NCBI RefSeq assembly: GCF_937891315.1
Contig: NZ_CALAGI010000153.1
Span: 1 to 8,501 of the forward strand
Length of the DNA: 8,501 nucleotides
Source: an uncultured Amaricoccus sp.
GTDB taxonomy: Bacteria; Pseudomonadota; Alphaproteobacteria; Rhodobacterales; Rhodobacteraceae
Direction: 5' to 3'
Part shown: positions 1-6,457 of the stretch, piece by piece
How positions within the stretch are numbered: position 1 is the first letter of the stretch
Layout: every line of letters begins with the position of its first letter
The notes under the pieces: model-generated
What the model was told of the DNA's origin: nothing
What the model saw: only the letters and a program-made list of their open reading frames with translations
Databases searched by the model: none
Program-made: the position numbers and the translations under genes

Positions 1-2074
1 TCAGGTCGTACTTGGCGCGGGACGGGTCGTTGATGTCGCCGGTGTAGCAGATCGCGGCTTCGCAGATCTTGCCGGAGTCGATGACGGCGTCCATGGCGAC
101 GCGCATGTTCTCGACCCAGTTGAGCGAGTCGAAGACGCGGAATACGTCGATGCCGGAAGCGGCGGCCTGGGCGACGAAGGCTTGGACGACGTTGTCGGGG
201 TAGTTCGTGTAGCCGACGCCGTTGGAGGCGCGGAGCAGCATCTGGGTCAGGAGGTTCGGCATCGCGGCGCGTAGGTCGCGCAGACGCTGCCATGGGCATT
301 CCTGGAGGAAGCGGTAGGCGACGTCGAAGGTGGCCCCGCCCCAGCACTCGACCGAGAACAGGCCGGGGAGCATGTGGGCGTAGGCCGGCGCGACGCGGAC
401 CATGTCGTGGGAACGCATACGCGTGGCGAGGAGGCTCTGGTGGCCGTCGCGCATGGTGGTGTCGGTGACGAGCAGGCGTTCCTGCGCCAGCATCCAGTCG
501 GCGACGCCCCGGGCGCCCTTCTCCTCGAGGAGCTGGCGGGTGCCGGGGGGGGCCGGGTCCGTCGAGACGACGGGCGGGCGCGGGGCACGGGCCTCGGCCG
601 GGGGCTTCGGGCGGCCGGCGGTCTCGGGGTGGCCGTTGACCGAGATGTCGGCGATGTAGGTGAGGATCTTCGTCGCCCGGTCGCGGCGGGCGTTGAAGTG
701 GAAGAGCTCGGGCGTGTTGTCGATGAACTTGGTCGTATAGGTGTAGTCGAGGAAGGTCGGGTGCTTGAGCAGGTTCTCGACGAAGGCGATGTTGGTCGAG
801 ACGCCGCGGATGCGGAACTCGCGCAGCGCGCGGTCGAGGCGGGCGATCGCCATCTCGGGGGTGGGCGCCCACGCCGTGACCTTTTCCAAGAGCGAGTCGT
901 AGTAGCGGGTGATGACGGCGCCGGAGTAGGCGGTGCCGCCGTCGAGACGGATGCCCATGCCGGTGGCGCCGCGGTAGGCGGTGATGCGGCCGTAGTCGGG
1001 GATGAAGTTGTTCTGCGGGTCCTCGGTGGTGATGCGGCACTGGATGGCGTGGCCGTTCAGGATCACGTCGGCCTGGGTCGCGGCGCCCGTCGCCTCGGCG
1101 ATCGTCGCGCCCTCGGCCAGCAGGATCTGCGCGCGGACAATGTCGATCCCGGTCACTTCCTCGGTCACGGTATGCTCGACCTGGACGCGGGGATTGACCT
1201 CGATGAAATAGGCCTTGCCGGTGTCGCGGTCCATCAGGAACTCGACGGTGCCGGCGCATTCGTAGTTGGCGAAGGCGCAGATCTTGCGGCCGAGTTCGCA
1301 GATCTCCTCGCGCTCCTTCTGCGTCAGATACGGAGCGGGCGCGCGCTCCACGACCTTCTGATTGCGGCGCTGCACCGAACAGTCGCGCTCCCACAGGTGG
1401 TACATGCCGCCGTATTTGTCGCCGAGGATCTGGACCTCGACATGGCGGGCGTTGAGGATCATCTTTTCGAGGAAGCCCTCGCCGTTGCCAAAGGCGTTGA
1501 TCGCCTCGCGGCGGCCCTCCAGCACCTTTTCCTCGAGTTCGTCCGGCCCCATGATCGGGCGCATGCCGCGGCCGCCGCCGCCCCAGCTCGCCTTGAGCAT
1601 GAAGGGATAGCCGACCTGCTCGGCCATCTTGCGCACTTCGGCCATGTCGTCGGGAAGGACCTCGGTCGCGGGGATCACCGGCACACCCGCCTCGATCGCC
1701 ACGCGACGGGCGCTGGCCTTGTCGCCGAGCATGCGCATGGTCTCGGCCTTCGGGCCGATGAAGGTGATGCCGGCGGCGACGCAGGCATCGACCAGGTCCG
1801 GGTTCTCGGACAGGAGGCCGTAGCCGGGGTGGATGGCATCGGCGCCGGCCATTCGGGCCACGCGGATGATCTCGGGAATCGAGAGATAGGCGGCGACCGG
1901 ACCGAGCCCCTCGCCGATGCGATAGGCTTCGTCGGCCTTGAAGCGGTGGAGGCTGAGCTTGTCTTCCTCGGCGAAGATCGCGACCGTGCGCTTGCCCATT
2001 TCGTTGGCAGCGCGCATAACGCGGATGGCGATTTCTCCGCGGTTTGCGATCAGGATCTTCTTGAAGTTCTTCAT
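1..2074 (-). CDS. pyc: pyruvate carboxylase, N-terminal 691 residues (3' end beyond window)
   Basis: Biotin enzyme making oxaloacetate from pyruvate, bicarbonate and ATP in the cytosol (anaplerosis, gluconeogenesis). The frame is open from ATG at 2074-2072 to the left edge. The first residues, MKNFKKILIANRGEIAIRVM, are a classic biotin carboxylase start. Visible landmarks are the glycine-rich ATP loop KASWGGGGRGMR (about 159-170), the active-site stretch EVNPRVQVEHTVTE (about 289-302), a linker rich in Pro and Ala near 505-520, and the carboxyltransferase opening TDTTMRDGHQS, whose metal-ligand Asp is about residue 543. The frame continues through RVFDSLNWVENM to residue 691. The family is about 1,150 residues, so the rest of the carboxyltransferase domain and the biotinyl domain lie outside. 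The fused BC-CT order separates it from acetyl-CoA or propionyl-CoA carboxylase alpha subunits. Only a weak purine run (GGGGG) precedes the start; the start rests on family alignment from memory. Confidence 0.97.
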   Translation of the reverse strand, partial: MKNFKKILIANRGEIAIRVMRAANEMGKRTVAIFAEEDKLSLHRFKADEAYRIGEGLGPVAAYLSIPEIIRVARMAGADAIHPGYGLLSENPDLVDACVAAGITFIGPKAETMRMLGDKASARRVAIEAGVPVIPATEVLPDDMAEVRKMAEQVGYPFMLKASWGGGGRGMRPIMGPDELEEKVLEGRREAINAFGNGEGFLEKMILNARHVEVQILGDKYGGMYHLWERDCSVQRRNQKVVERAPAPYLTQKEREEICELGRKICAFANYECAGTVEFLMDRDTGKAYFIEVNPRVQVEHTVTEEVTGIDIVRAQILLAEGATIAEATGAATQADVILNGHAIQCRITTEDPQNNFIPDYGRITAYRGATGMGIRLDGGTAYSGAVITRYYDSLLEKVTAWAPTPEMAIARLDRALREFRIRGVSTNIAFVENLLKHPTFLDYTYTTKFIDNTPELFHFNARRDRATKILTYIADISVNGHPETAGRPKPPAEARAPRPPVVSTDPAPPGTRQLLEEKGARGVADWMLAQERLLVTDTTMRDGHQSLLATRMRSHDMVRVAPAYAHMLPGLFSVECWGGATFDVAYRFLQECPWQRLRDLRAAMPNLLTQMLLRASNGVGYTNYPDNVVQAFVAQAAASGIDVFRVFDSLNWVENMRVAMDAVIDSGKICEAAICYTGDINDPSRAKYDL

Positions 2075-2175
2075 CCGCGGTGGCCCCCGAAACTGCGCGA
2101 AAATTGATTCGTAGCCTACCGCGGCGCAACATACAATTCTGCTTTGCGGGCGGGCGTCAGACGATGGTCCGATCG

Positions 2176-2204
2176 CCGCGACGTGATCCCGCGACGCCGC
2201 GACG
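2176..2204. repeat. three copies of CCGCGACG in 29 bp
   Basis: The octamer CCGCGACG occurs at 2176-2183, 2189-2196 and 2197-2204, with start-to-start spacings of 13 and 8 bp. It lies midway between two divergent genes, which would suit a regulator-binding cluster. In DNA this rich in CG, chance is also possible. Confidence 0.4.
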
Positions 2205-2209
2205 AGCGA

Positions 2210-2222
2210 TTTCCGAAGGAAA
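2210..2222. promoter_or_regulatory. odd palindrome TTTCC-GAA-GGAAA, possible operator
   Basis: Perfect 5-bp half sites are separated by three bases, in a locally AT-rich patch between pyc and the M48-like gene. The size and symmetry fit a dimeric repressor or activator site, but I do not recognise the regulator. The assignment is inference from symmetry and position only. Confidence 0.25.
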
Positions 2223-2231
2223 ATTTCGCTT

Positions 2232-2252
2232 GGCGGCGGGGTGGGCGCCGCC
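2232..2252. repeat. GC-rich inverted repeat (7-bp stem, 7-base loop)
   Basis: GGCGGCG and CGCCGCC flank a seven-base loop and could form a stable hairpin in RNA from either strand. It has no following T-run on either strand and does not follow a gene end, so it is more likely a leader structure or chance than a terminator. Confidence 0.4.
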
Positions 2253-2304
2253 GCCGTGACGCACGCCGCGGCGCTCAACCCTGAACGCGACCGCGGCAAG
2301 AAAA

Positions 2305-2310
2305 GTTATA
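2305..2310 (-). promoter_or_regulatory. possible -10 box for pyc
   Basis: On the minus strand the hexamer TATAAC is a five-of-six match to the sigma-70 -10 consensus and stands out in GC-rich DNA about 230 bp upstream of the pyc start. No good -35 box lies at 16-18 bp spacing (the nearest TTGTCA is 23 bp away), so the promoter is tentative. If it is used, pyc has a long 5' leader that includes the 2232-2252 hairpin and the CCGCGACG repeats. Confidence 0.25.
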
Positions 2311-2411
2311 CCGGGGGTTGATCCGCGGACTGATGACAAGCGCGCTCCGCGCGGCTAGAGACGATTTGGGGGCCTGCGCGCCTCCGGTCGCATGGGTGAG
2401 CGTCTGGCCGC

Positions 2412-3323
2412 ATGACGGCGCTTGAGAAATATGTCCGGCTGGAGGCGCTCGGCCTCTGGCGCGAGAGCGCGGAGGCCGTGCCGCGCGAGGTGGTCGTCTC
2501 CTTCGGCAGTGCGACGCTGGTGCTGACCGATCTCGCGGACCGCCCGCTCGGCCACTGGGCGCTGGCCGGGGCGCAACCCACGGGCAGGACGGCTGATGGC
2601 GCCACCGTCTATTCGATGACGCTCGAAGGTGACGAGACGCTGACGCTGCGCGATCCCGAGATGATCGCGGCGATCGCGGCGGTGTCGCGCGCCTATCGCG
2701 GGGCACCCGGAACGCCGACGCCTCGGCCGCGGTTCCCGGTCGGCCTCGCCATCGTGGCGCTCGCGCTCGCCGGGGCGCTGGTCTACGGGCCGGATCTCGC
2801 ACGGGACCTCGCCATCCGCATGGTGCCCCCCGAGCAGGCCGAGGAATTCGGCGACCGCATGCTGATCGGCCTGCAGGATACACGGGGCGCGCTCTGCGCC
2901 GAGCCCGCCGGCCTGCGGGCGCTCGCGCATCTCTCCGACGGGGTGGCGGATGGCGCGCCGCTGCGGGTGCTCGATCTCGGCGGGGCCGGGCCGGTCGCGG
3001 TGCTGCCCGGACCGACGGTGCTGATCGACCGCGCCGCCCTTGGCGCGGCGCGGTCGCCGGACGAACTGGTCGGCTGGATCACCGCGGCGCTTGGCGCCGA
3101 TCCGGCGGGCCGGCCGGTGCGCGACCTGATGCGCGCCGCCGGGCCGGTCGCCAATCTGCGCTACATCCTGACCGGTGAGCTCTCCGATCCGGCGCTGGGC
3201 GCGGCGGCGACCGCCGCGCTTTCCGCGCCGCCGGTGGCGCAGGGGTTCGTGCCGGCGTCGGGGCAGGCCGCCGCGACCCTGACCGATCAGGACTGGGTCG
3301 CGCTGCAGGGCATCTGCGGCTGA
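2412..3323 (+). CDS. M48-like single-pass membrane protein lacking HExxH (303 aa)
   Basis: The protein has a cytoplasmic-type N-terminal domain (1-105) with alternating hydrophobic beta-strand character, one transmembrane helix at about 109-125 (VGLAIVALALAGALVYG), and a C-terminal domain of about 175 residues. That domain has features of M48 peptidases: VPPEQAEEFGDRM (138-150, like the segment where M48 proteins start their catalytic unit), then VAVLPGPTVLIDRAAL (195-210) and SPDELVGWITAALG (215-228), where active family members carry the HExxH zinc helix. No HExxH is present, so peptidase activity is unlikely. I recall similar proteins, often ending W-x-x-LQ-x-ICG as here (WVALQGICG), in Rhodobacteraceae. 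Function is unknown. The start follows GGTGAG (2395-2400), 11 bases upstream, a long spacing. It converges with lolD, 9 bp apart, with no terminator between. The GC-rich codon use matches the host. Confidence 0.8.
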   Translation: MTALEKYVRLEALGLWRESAEAVPREVVVSFGSATLVLTDLADRPLGHWALAGAQPTGRTADGATVYSMTLEGDETLTLRDPEMIAAIAAVSRAYRGAPGTPTPRPRFPVGLAIVALALAGALVYGPDLARDLAIRMVPPEQAEEFGDRMLIGLQDTRGALCAEPAGLRALAHLSDGVADGAPLRVLDLGGAGPVAVLPGPTVLIDRAALGAARSPDELVGWITAALGADPAGRPVRDLMRAAGPVANLRYILTGELSDPALGAAATAALSAPPVAQGFVPASGQAAATLTDQDWVALQGICG

Positions 3324-3332
3324 GGCCGCCGC

Positions 3333-4010
3333 CTAACCGTCGAAGATCCGCCCGTCGCGCAGGCGCAGCACGCGGTCCATCCGCCCGGCGAGCTCCAGAT
3401 TGTGCGTCGCGATCAGCGCGGCGAGGCCCGTGCTCCGCACCAGATCCGTCAGCACCGCGAACACCCGCTCGGAAGTTTCCGGATCGAGATTGCCGGTCGG
3501 CTCGTCCGCGAGCAGCAGCCGGGGGCCGTTGGCCAGCGCCCGGGCAAAGGCGACCCGCTGCTGCTCGCCGCCCGACAGTTCCGCCGGCCGATGCCCGACC
3601 CGCGCCGCCAGCCCGACCGAGGCCAGCAGGTCGCCGGCCCGCGCCGCCGCCGTCCGGCGCGCTACCCCGGCCGCGCGCATCGGCAGCGACACATTCTCCA
3701 GCGCGGTGAATTCCGGCAGCAGGTGATGAAACTGGTAGACAAAGCCGATCGTGTCGCGACGGAGGCGCGTTCGGCCCTCGTCATCGAGCCCGCCGGCCGC
3801 GCGGCCCGCCACCCGCACCTCGCCGGCGGTGGGTGTGTCGAGCAGGCCCGCGATATGCAGGAGGGTCGATTTGCCGGTCCCGGACGGCGCGACCAGCGCC
3901 ACCATCTCGCCCTCGGCGATCGCGAGATTGGCGCCGTCGAGCACCACCACCGCGCGGTCGCCGTCATGGTAGGTCTTGCCAACCGCCTCGATCCCCAGCG
4001 CCTCATTCAT
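3333..4010 (-). CDS. lolD: lipoprotein-releasing ABC transporter ATP-binding subunit LolD
   Basis: This is the cytoplasmic ATPase that powers extraction of outer-membrane lipoproteins from the inner membrane and their transfer to the carrier LolA. The 225-residue length is normal for the family. All nucleotide-binding motifs are intact: Walker A APSGTGKST (41-49; Ala in place of the first Gly), Q-loop YQFHHLLPEF with Gln93, signature LSGGEQQR (145-152), Walker B LLLADEP with catalytic Glu170, D-loop GNLD (173-176) and switch His203 in ATHN. VYQFHHLLPEFTALENV is characteristic of the LolD/MacB group. Its ATG overlaps the lolC/E stop by 8 bp (shared ATGAATGA), so translation is probably coupled. 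MacB or FtsE are alternatives by fold, but the adjacent LolC/E-type permease and the sequence favour LolD. Confidence 0.96.
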   Translation of the reverse strand: MNEALGIEAVGKTYHDGDRAVVVLDGANLAIAEGEMVALVAPSGTGKSTLLHIAGLLDTPTAGEVRVAGRAAGGLDDEGRTRLRRDTIGFVYQFHHLLPEFTALENVSLPMRAAGVARRTAAARAGDLLASVGLAARVGHRPAELSGGEQQRVAFARALANGPRLLLADEPTGNLDPETSERVFAVLTDLVRSTGLAALIATHNLELAGRMDRVLRLRDGRIFDG

Positions 4011-5286
4011 AGCGCAGCGCCTCCACCGGATCGAGCCGGGCGGCGTTGCGCGCCGGGATCAGCGTGATGACGAAGGAGAGCAGCAGCGCCATCCCGGCCA
4101 CCGCCGCGACATCGCCGGGACGGAGGCGCGCGGGGATCTCGGTCAGATAGCGGATCTCGGGATTCCAGACGGAGCCGCCCGAGATCCATTCCACCACCGC
4201 CTGGATGTCCTGGATGAAGAAGGCGAAGAGGCAGCCGAGGATGACGCCGAGCAGCGTGCCGACGACGCCGATCAGCGAGCCGCAGAGAAAGAAGATCCGC
4301 ATGATCGCACCCCGGGTCAGCCCCATGGTGCGCAGGATGCCGATGTCGCGGCCCTTGTTCTTCACCAGCATCACCAGACCCGAGATGATGTTGAGCGCCG
4401 CGATCAGCACCACGAGCGACAGGATGATGAACATCACCCGACGCTCGACATCGAGGGCCGAGAGAAAGGCGCCCGAAGCCTCGCGCCAGGTCCAGAGCTG
4501 GCCGCGCGGGCCGGCGGCTTCGGTCAGCGCGGGGCGGAGATCCTCGACGCGGTCGGGGTTGGACAGCATCACCTCGATCTCGTCGGCGCCGCCCTCGCGG
4601 TTGAAATAGCTCCGCGCCTCGTCGAAGGGCATGTAGACCCGCGTGCGGTCGATGTCGTAGCGGCCGACGCCGAAGATGTAAGCGATGGTATAGTCGCTGA
4701 TCCGGGGCTGGGTGCCGAAGGGCGTGTCCATGCCGTCCGGCGAGATGAGGGTGATCGCGTCGCCGACGCCGACGCCGAGTTCGCGGGCGACGCCGACGCC
4801 GATGGCGATGCCGCCGGGGAAATCGGCGAGCGTGCCGGCGAAGGTCTCGGGATTGGCGACGAGCGGGATCTTCGCGAGATCCTCGGGCCGGATGCCGATC
4901 ACCTCGACGCCCGCCGCGCGGCCATTGGCCGAGGCCATGACCTGCCCCCGGATCAGCGGCGCGGCCGAGGTCACCCCCGGCACCGCCGCCAGCCGGGCCA
5001 CCATCGCGTCATAGTCGACGATCAGCCGGTCAGGCCGCCCCTCGGCGTCGAAGCCGGTCTGATAGACCGTGACATGGGCGTTCGCGCCAAGGATCCGCTC
5101 GGCGAATTCCTCGCGGAATCCGATCATTACCGCCTGCACCACGATCAGCGTGGCGACGCCGAGCATGACCCCGATCAGGGCGTACCAGGCGATGACCGAG
5201 ATGCCGCCTTCCTTGCGGCGGGCGCGGAGATAGCGCCAGGCGATCAGCCATTCGAAGGCGGCGAAGGGGGCGGGAGTCGCGGACAA
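4003..5286 (-). CDS. lolC: lipoprotein-releasing ABC transporter permease, LolC/E family
   Basis: Inner-membrane subunit that works with LolD to release lipoproteins to LolA. With the start chosen here it has 427 residues: a basic N-terminus (WRYLRARRKEGG, 17-28), TM1 (about 29-55), a large periplasmic domain (about 57-280), then TM2 (283-309), the cytoplasmic coupling stretch KNKGRDIGILRTMG (309-322), TM3 (330-360) and TM4 (391-411), ending in the FtsX-type tail LIPARNAARLDPVEALRYE. I chose TTG at 5286-5284: a GAGGT Shine-Dalgarno lies seven bases upstream, and the protein then begins MSATPAPFAAFEW, as relatives do. In-frame ATGs exist at 5292 (too close to GAGGTG) and 5388 (34 extra residues, no clear ribosome site). 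Only one such subunit is present here, so it may act as a homodimer; LolC versus LolE cannot be decided. Confidence 0.93.
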   Translation of the reverse strand: MSATPAPFAAFEWLIAWRYLRARRKEGGISVIAWYALIGVMLGVATLIVVQAVMIGFREEFAERILGANAHVTVYQTGFDAEGRPDRLIVDYDAMVARLAAVPGVTSAAPLIRGQVMASANGRAAGVEVIGIRPEDLAKIPLVANPETFAGTLADFPGGIAIGVGVARELGVGVGDAITLISPDGMDTPFGTQPRISDYTIAYIFGVGRYDIDRTRVYMPFDEARSYFNREGGADEIEVMLSNPDRVEDLRPALTEAAGPRGQLWTWREASGAFLSALDVERRVMFIILSLVVLIAALNIISGLVMLVKNKGRDIGILRTMGLTRGAIMRIFFLCGSLIGVVGTLLGVILGCLFAFFIQDIQAVVEWISGGSVWNPEIRYLTEIPARLRPGDVAAVAGMALLLSFVITLIPARNAARLDPVEALRYE

Positions 5287-5399
5287 GAGCATCACCTCGG
5301 CGTTGCGGGCCGGAACCTGATGGCGCATCTGCGCGACGTCAACCCGGTTTCGGGGGCGGGTGCGTTCCACGGCCACCACCGTCGACATTTGCCGAAATC

Positions 5400-5428
5400 T
5401 TGACCGGAGGCGCCAAACGGCGTTAACT
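5400..5428 (+). promoter_or_regulatory. candidate promoter for the plus-strand pair
   Basis: TTGACC (5400-5405), five of six bases to the -35 consensus, is followed after 17 bp by TTAACT (5423-5428), a three-of-six -10. Transcription would start near 5435, about 35 bases before the ATG at 5470. A second TTGACC lies at 5438-5443. The region 5421-5460 is locally AT-rich. The boxes also overlap the leader of the leftward lolC/E gene, so the two units may share regulation. Confidence 0.4.
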
Positions 5429-5469
5429 ATCTAGTATTGACCGATTCATTTATTGGGTGGGATGAACAA

Positions 5470-5703
5470 ATGGCAATGAACGACGACGGCTTGCGTTCAC
5501 TTTACGATCTGGCCCGATCGACCCCTTCGCTCAACGAACTGGCGCCGCAGGGCGCCGTGGGCGGGGCCTGCATCTCGGTGCGTCCGGGGCGGGCGGACTT
5601 CTGCGGCGAGTTAACGAAATCCGAATGCGCCTTTGTCGACAAGACCCTGAGGGACAAGGGCGAGGGCTTTGCGTCTTGGTTCCCCGGCCCGTGCAAGAGC
5701 TAG
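5470..5703 (+). CDS. small four-cysteine protein of unknown function (78 aa)
   Basis: I do not recognise the family. The product begins MAMNDDGLRSLYDLARS, has a short acidic helix, then a compact C-terminal half with four cysteines (GGACIS, DFCGE, SECAF, GPCKS; spacing C-x11-C-x7-C-x21-C). No signal peptide or transmembrane segment is seen, so in the cytosol the cysteines could bind metal; if exported by an unseen route they could form two disulfides. I chose ATG 5470 because GGGTGGG lies 9-15 bases upstream; a TTG at 5437 would add 11 residues and ATG 5476 would remove two. Third codon positions are mostly G or C, supporting real coding. The stop is 7 bp before the lipoprotein ATG, implying one transcript. 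The antisense frame here is compositionally poor. Confidence 0.6.
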   Translation: MAMNDDGLRSLYDLARSTPSLNELAPQGAVGGACISVRPGRADFCGELTKSECAFVDKTLRDKGEGFASWFPGPCKS

Positions 5704-5710
5704 CACGATC

Positions 5711-6457
5711 ATGACCTGTCTTTCCAGCGCGGCCGGCATGGTGCTCGGACTGGCACTGCTTGGCTGCACGAACGCACGATACAATGTCCCCTATGCGGGC
5801 GACAGGGACAATGCCGCCCCGAGCGCGCAGGACATCACCATCCAGATCCAGTGCGAATTGATGGATCTCGTGCGTCGGGATTCACCTTATCATCACAGTA
5901 TGTTTCTCGATAAGGCCGATCTTACTGTTGCTGCCAACCTCGAGCTTACCGTAAATAGTTCAGGGAACATCATTCCGACGGCGGTGGCCTTCGACGGCGA
6001 TCCGTTTGGATTGGCACTCGGTGCCAAGCTCGGAAGGGAGGTTGAAAGAACGTTCAGCAGAACGGTCTCGTACGACACTTCCGACTACGGTAGTCTGACA
6101 GTAAAAAGCCCGGAATACGGAGATTGCATTAGAAACAGATCCAGGTTTTCTGGAACGTTCGGTATAGGAGATTTGGTAGATCTCGCTATAAGTACAGGAA
6201 AGATCAGTCCGACCGACAAGTTTGGAGGTTCATTCTCGCTCAAGGTCACACGAAACTTGGGATCAATCGGTCCGGCGTGGCACTATGCCTCCGGAAGTAC
6301 CATTGGCGCCCTTGGGAACCTGGACGACGTGACCACGAACAAAATCACGTTCGGGTTCAGTTCCACGCCGCCAAATCCCTCGACCAGCCAGATCGCCCAA
6401 GCGTCGGTGCGCGCGCAAGAGTATCTGAACACGTTGCTCCTTCAGCCGAGACAATAA
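5711..6457 (+). CDS. predicted lipoprotein, beta-rich, unknown function (248 aa)
   Basis: Begins MTCLSSAAGMVLGLALLGCT: a hydrophobic signal with lipobox LLGC, so Cys19 is the likely lipidation site; residue 20 is Thr, not Asp, which favours the outer membrane. Two further cysteines (48 in IQCELMDL, 139 in GDCIRN) could pair. After a helical stretch (40-68) the chain is mostly alternating strand-like sequence: LTVAANLELTV (71-81), FSGTFGIGDLVDLAI (146-160), FGGSFSLKVTRNLGSIGPAWHY (171-192), TTNKITFGFS (208-217), with a short helix at the end. I recall similar uncharacterised proteins in Rhizobiales with a CEL motif near the N-terminus and an N-x-GP-x-W motif, but no function. A start at 5669 would overlap the upstream gene and bury the signal, so I prefer 5711. 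No clear ribosome site; coupling to the upstream gene is likely. Its middle is 40-47% GC, unlike its neighbours, suggesting transfer. Confidence 0.8.
   Translation: MTCLSSAAGMVLGLALLGCTNARYNVPYAGDRDNAAPSAQDITIQIQCELMDLVRRDSPYHHSMFLDKADLTVAANLELTVNSSGNIIPTAVAFDGDPFGLALGAKLGREVERTFSRTVSYDTSDYGSLTVKSPEYGDCIRNRSRFSGTFGIGDLVDLAISTGKISPTDKFGGSFSLKVTRNLGSIGPAWHYASGSTIGALGNLDDVTTNKITFGFSSTPPNPSTSQIAQASVRAQEYLNTLLLQPRQ

Larger units (their letters stand above)
2075..2411. other. divergent intergenic region, no gene
   Basis: This 337-bp spacer separates pyc (leftward) from the M48-like gene (rightward) and should hold both promoters. No reading frame here has convincing coding character. It contains three copies of the 8-mer CCGCGACG (2176-2183, 2189-2196, 2197-2204), an odd palindrome TTTCC-GAA-GGAAA (2210-2222), and a GC hairpin GGCGGCG/CGCCGCC (2232-2252). 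A TATAAC box sits on the minus strand at 2310-2305. The hairpin has no T-run, so I do not call it a terminator. Confidence 0.6.

Noticed and set aside
374..2107. 577-codon plus-strand ORF opposite pyruvate carboxylase
   Set aside because: Its translation is Val/Ala/Asp/Gly/Leu-rich shadow sequence, and the opposite strand encodes an unmistakable pyruvate carboxylase.
2275..2930. Minus-strand ORFs of 191-202 codons opposite the M48-like gene
   Set aside because: Arg/Pro/Ala-rich composition typical of shadow frames; the plus-strand frame has a membrane helix and a recognisable conserved tail.
3976..5403. 475-codon plus-strand ORF opposite lolC/E and the start of lolD
   Set aside because: Asp/His/Arg-rich shadow of a GC-rich gene; the minus strand encodes a complete LolC/E permease with all membrane segments.
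5462..5479. Five-codon ORF (MNKWQ) whose stop overlaps the ATG at 5476
   Set aside because: An ATGA overlap can indicate a leader peptide, but there is no separate ribosome site and five codons are expected by chance.
5669..5710. Upstream start for the lipoprotein gene
   Set aside because: It would add 14 residues in front of the signal peptide and overlap the upstream gene; the ATG at 5711 places the lipobox at residues 16-19 as expected.
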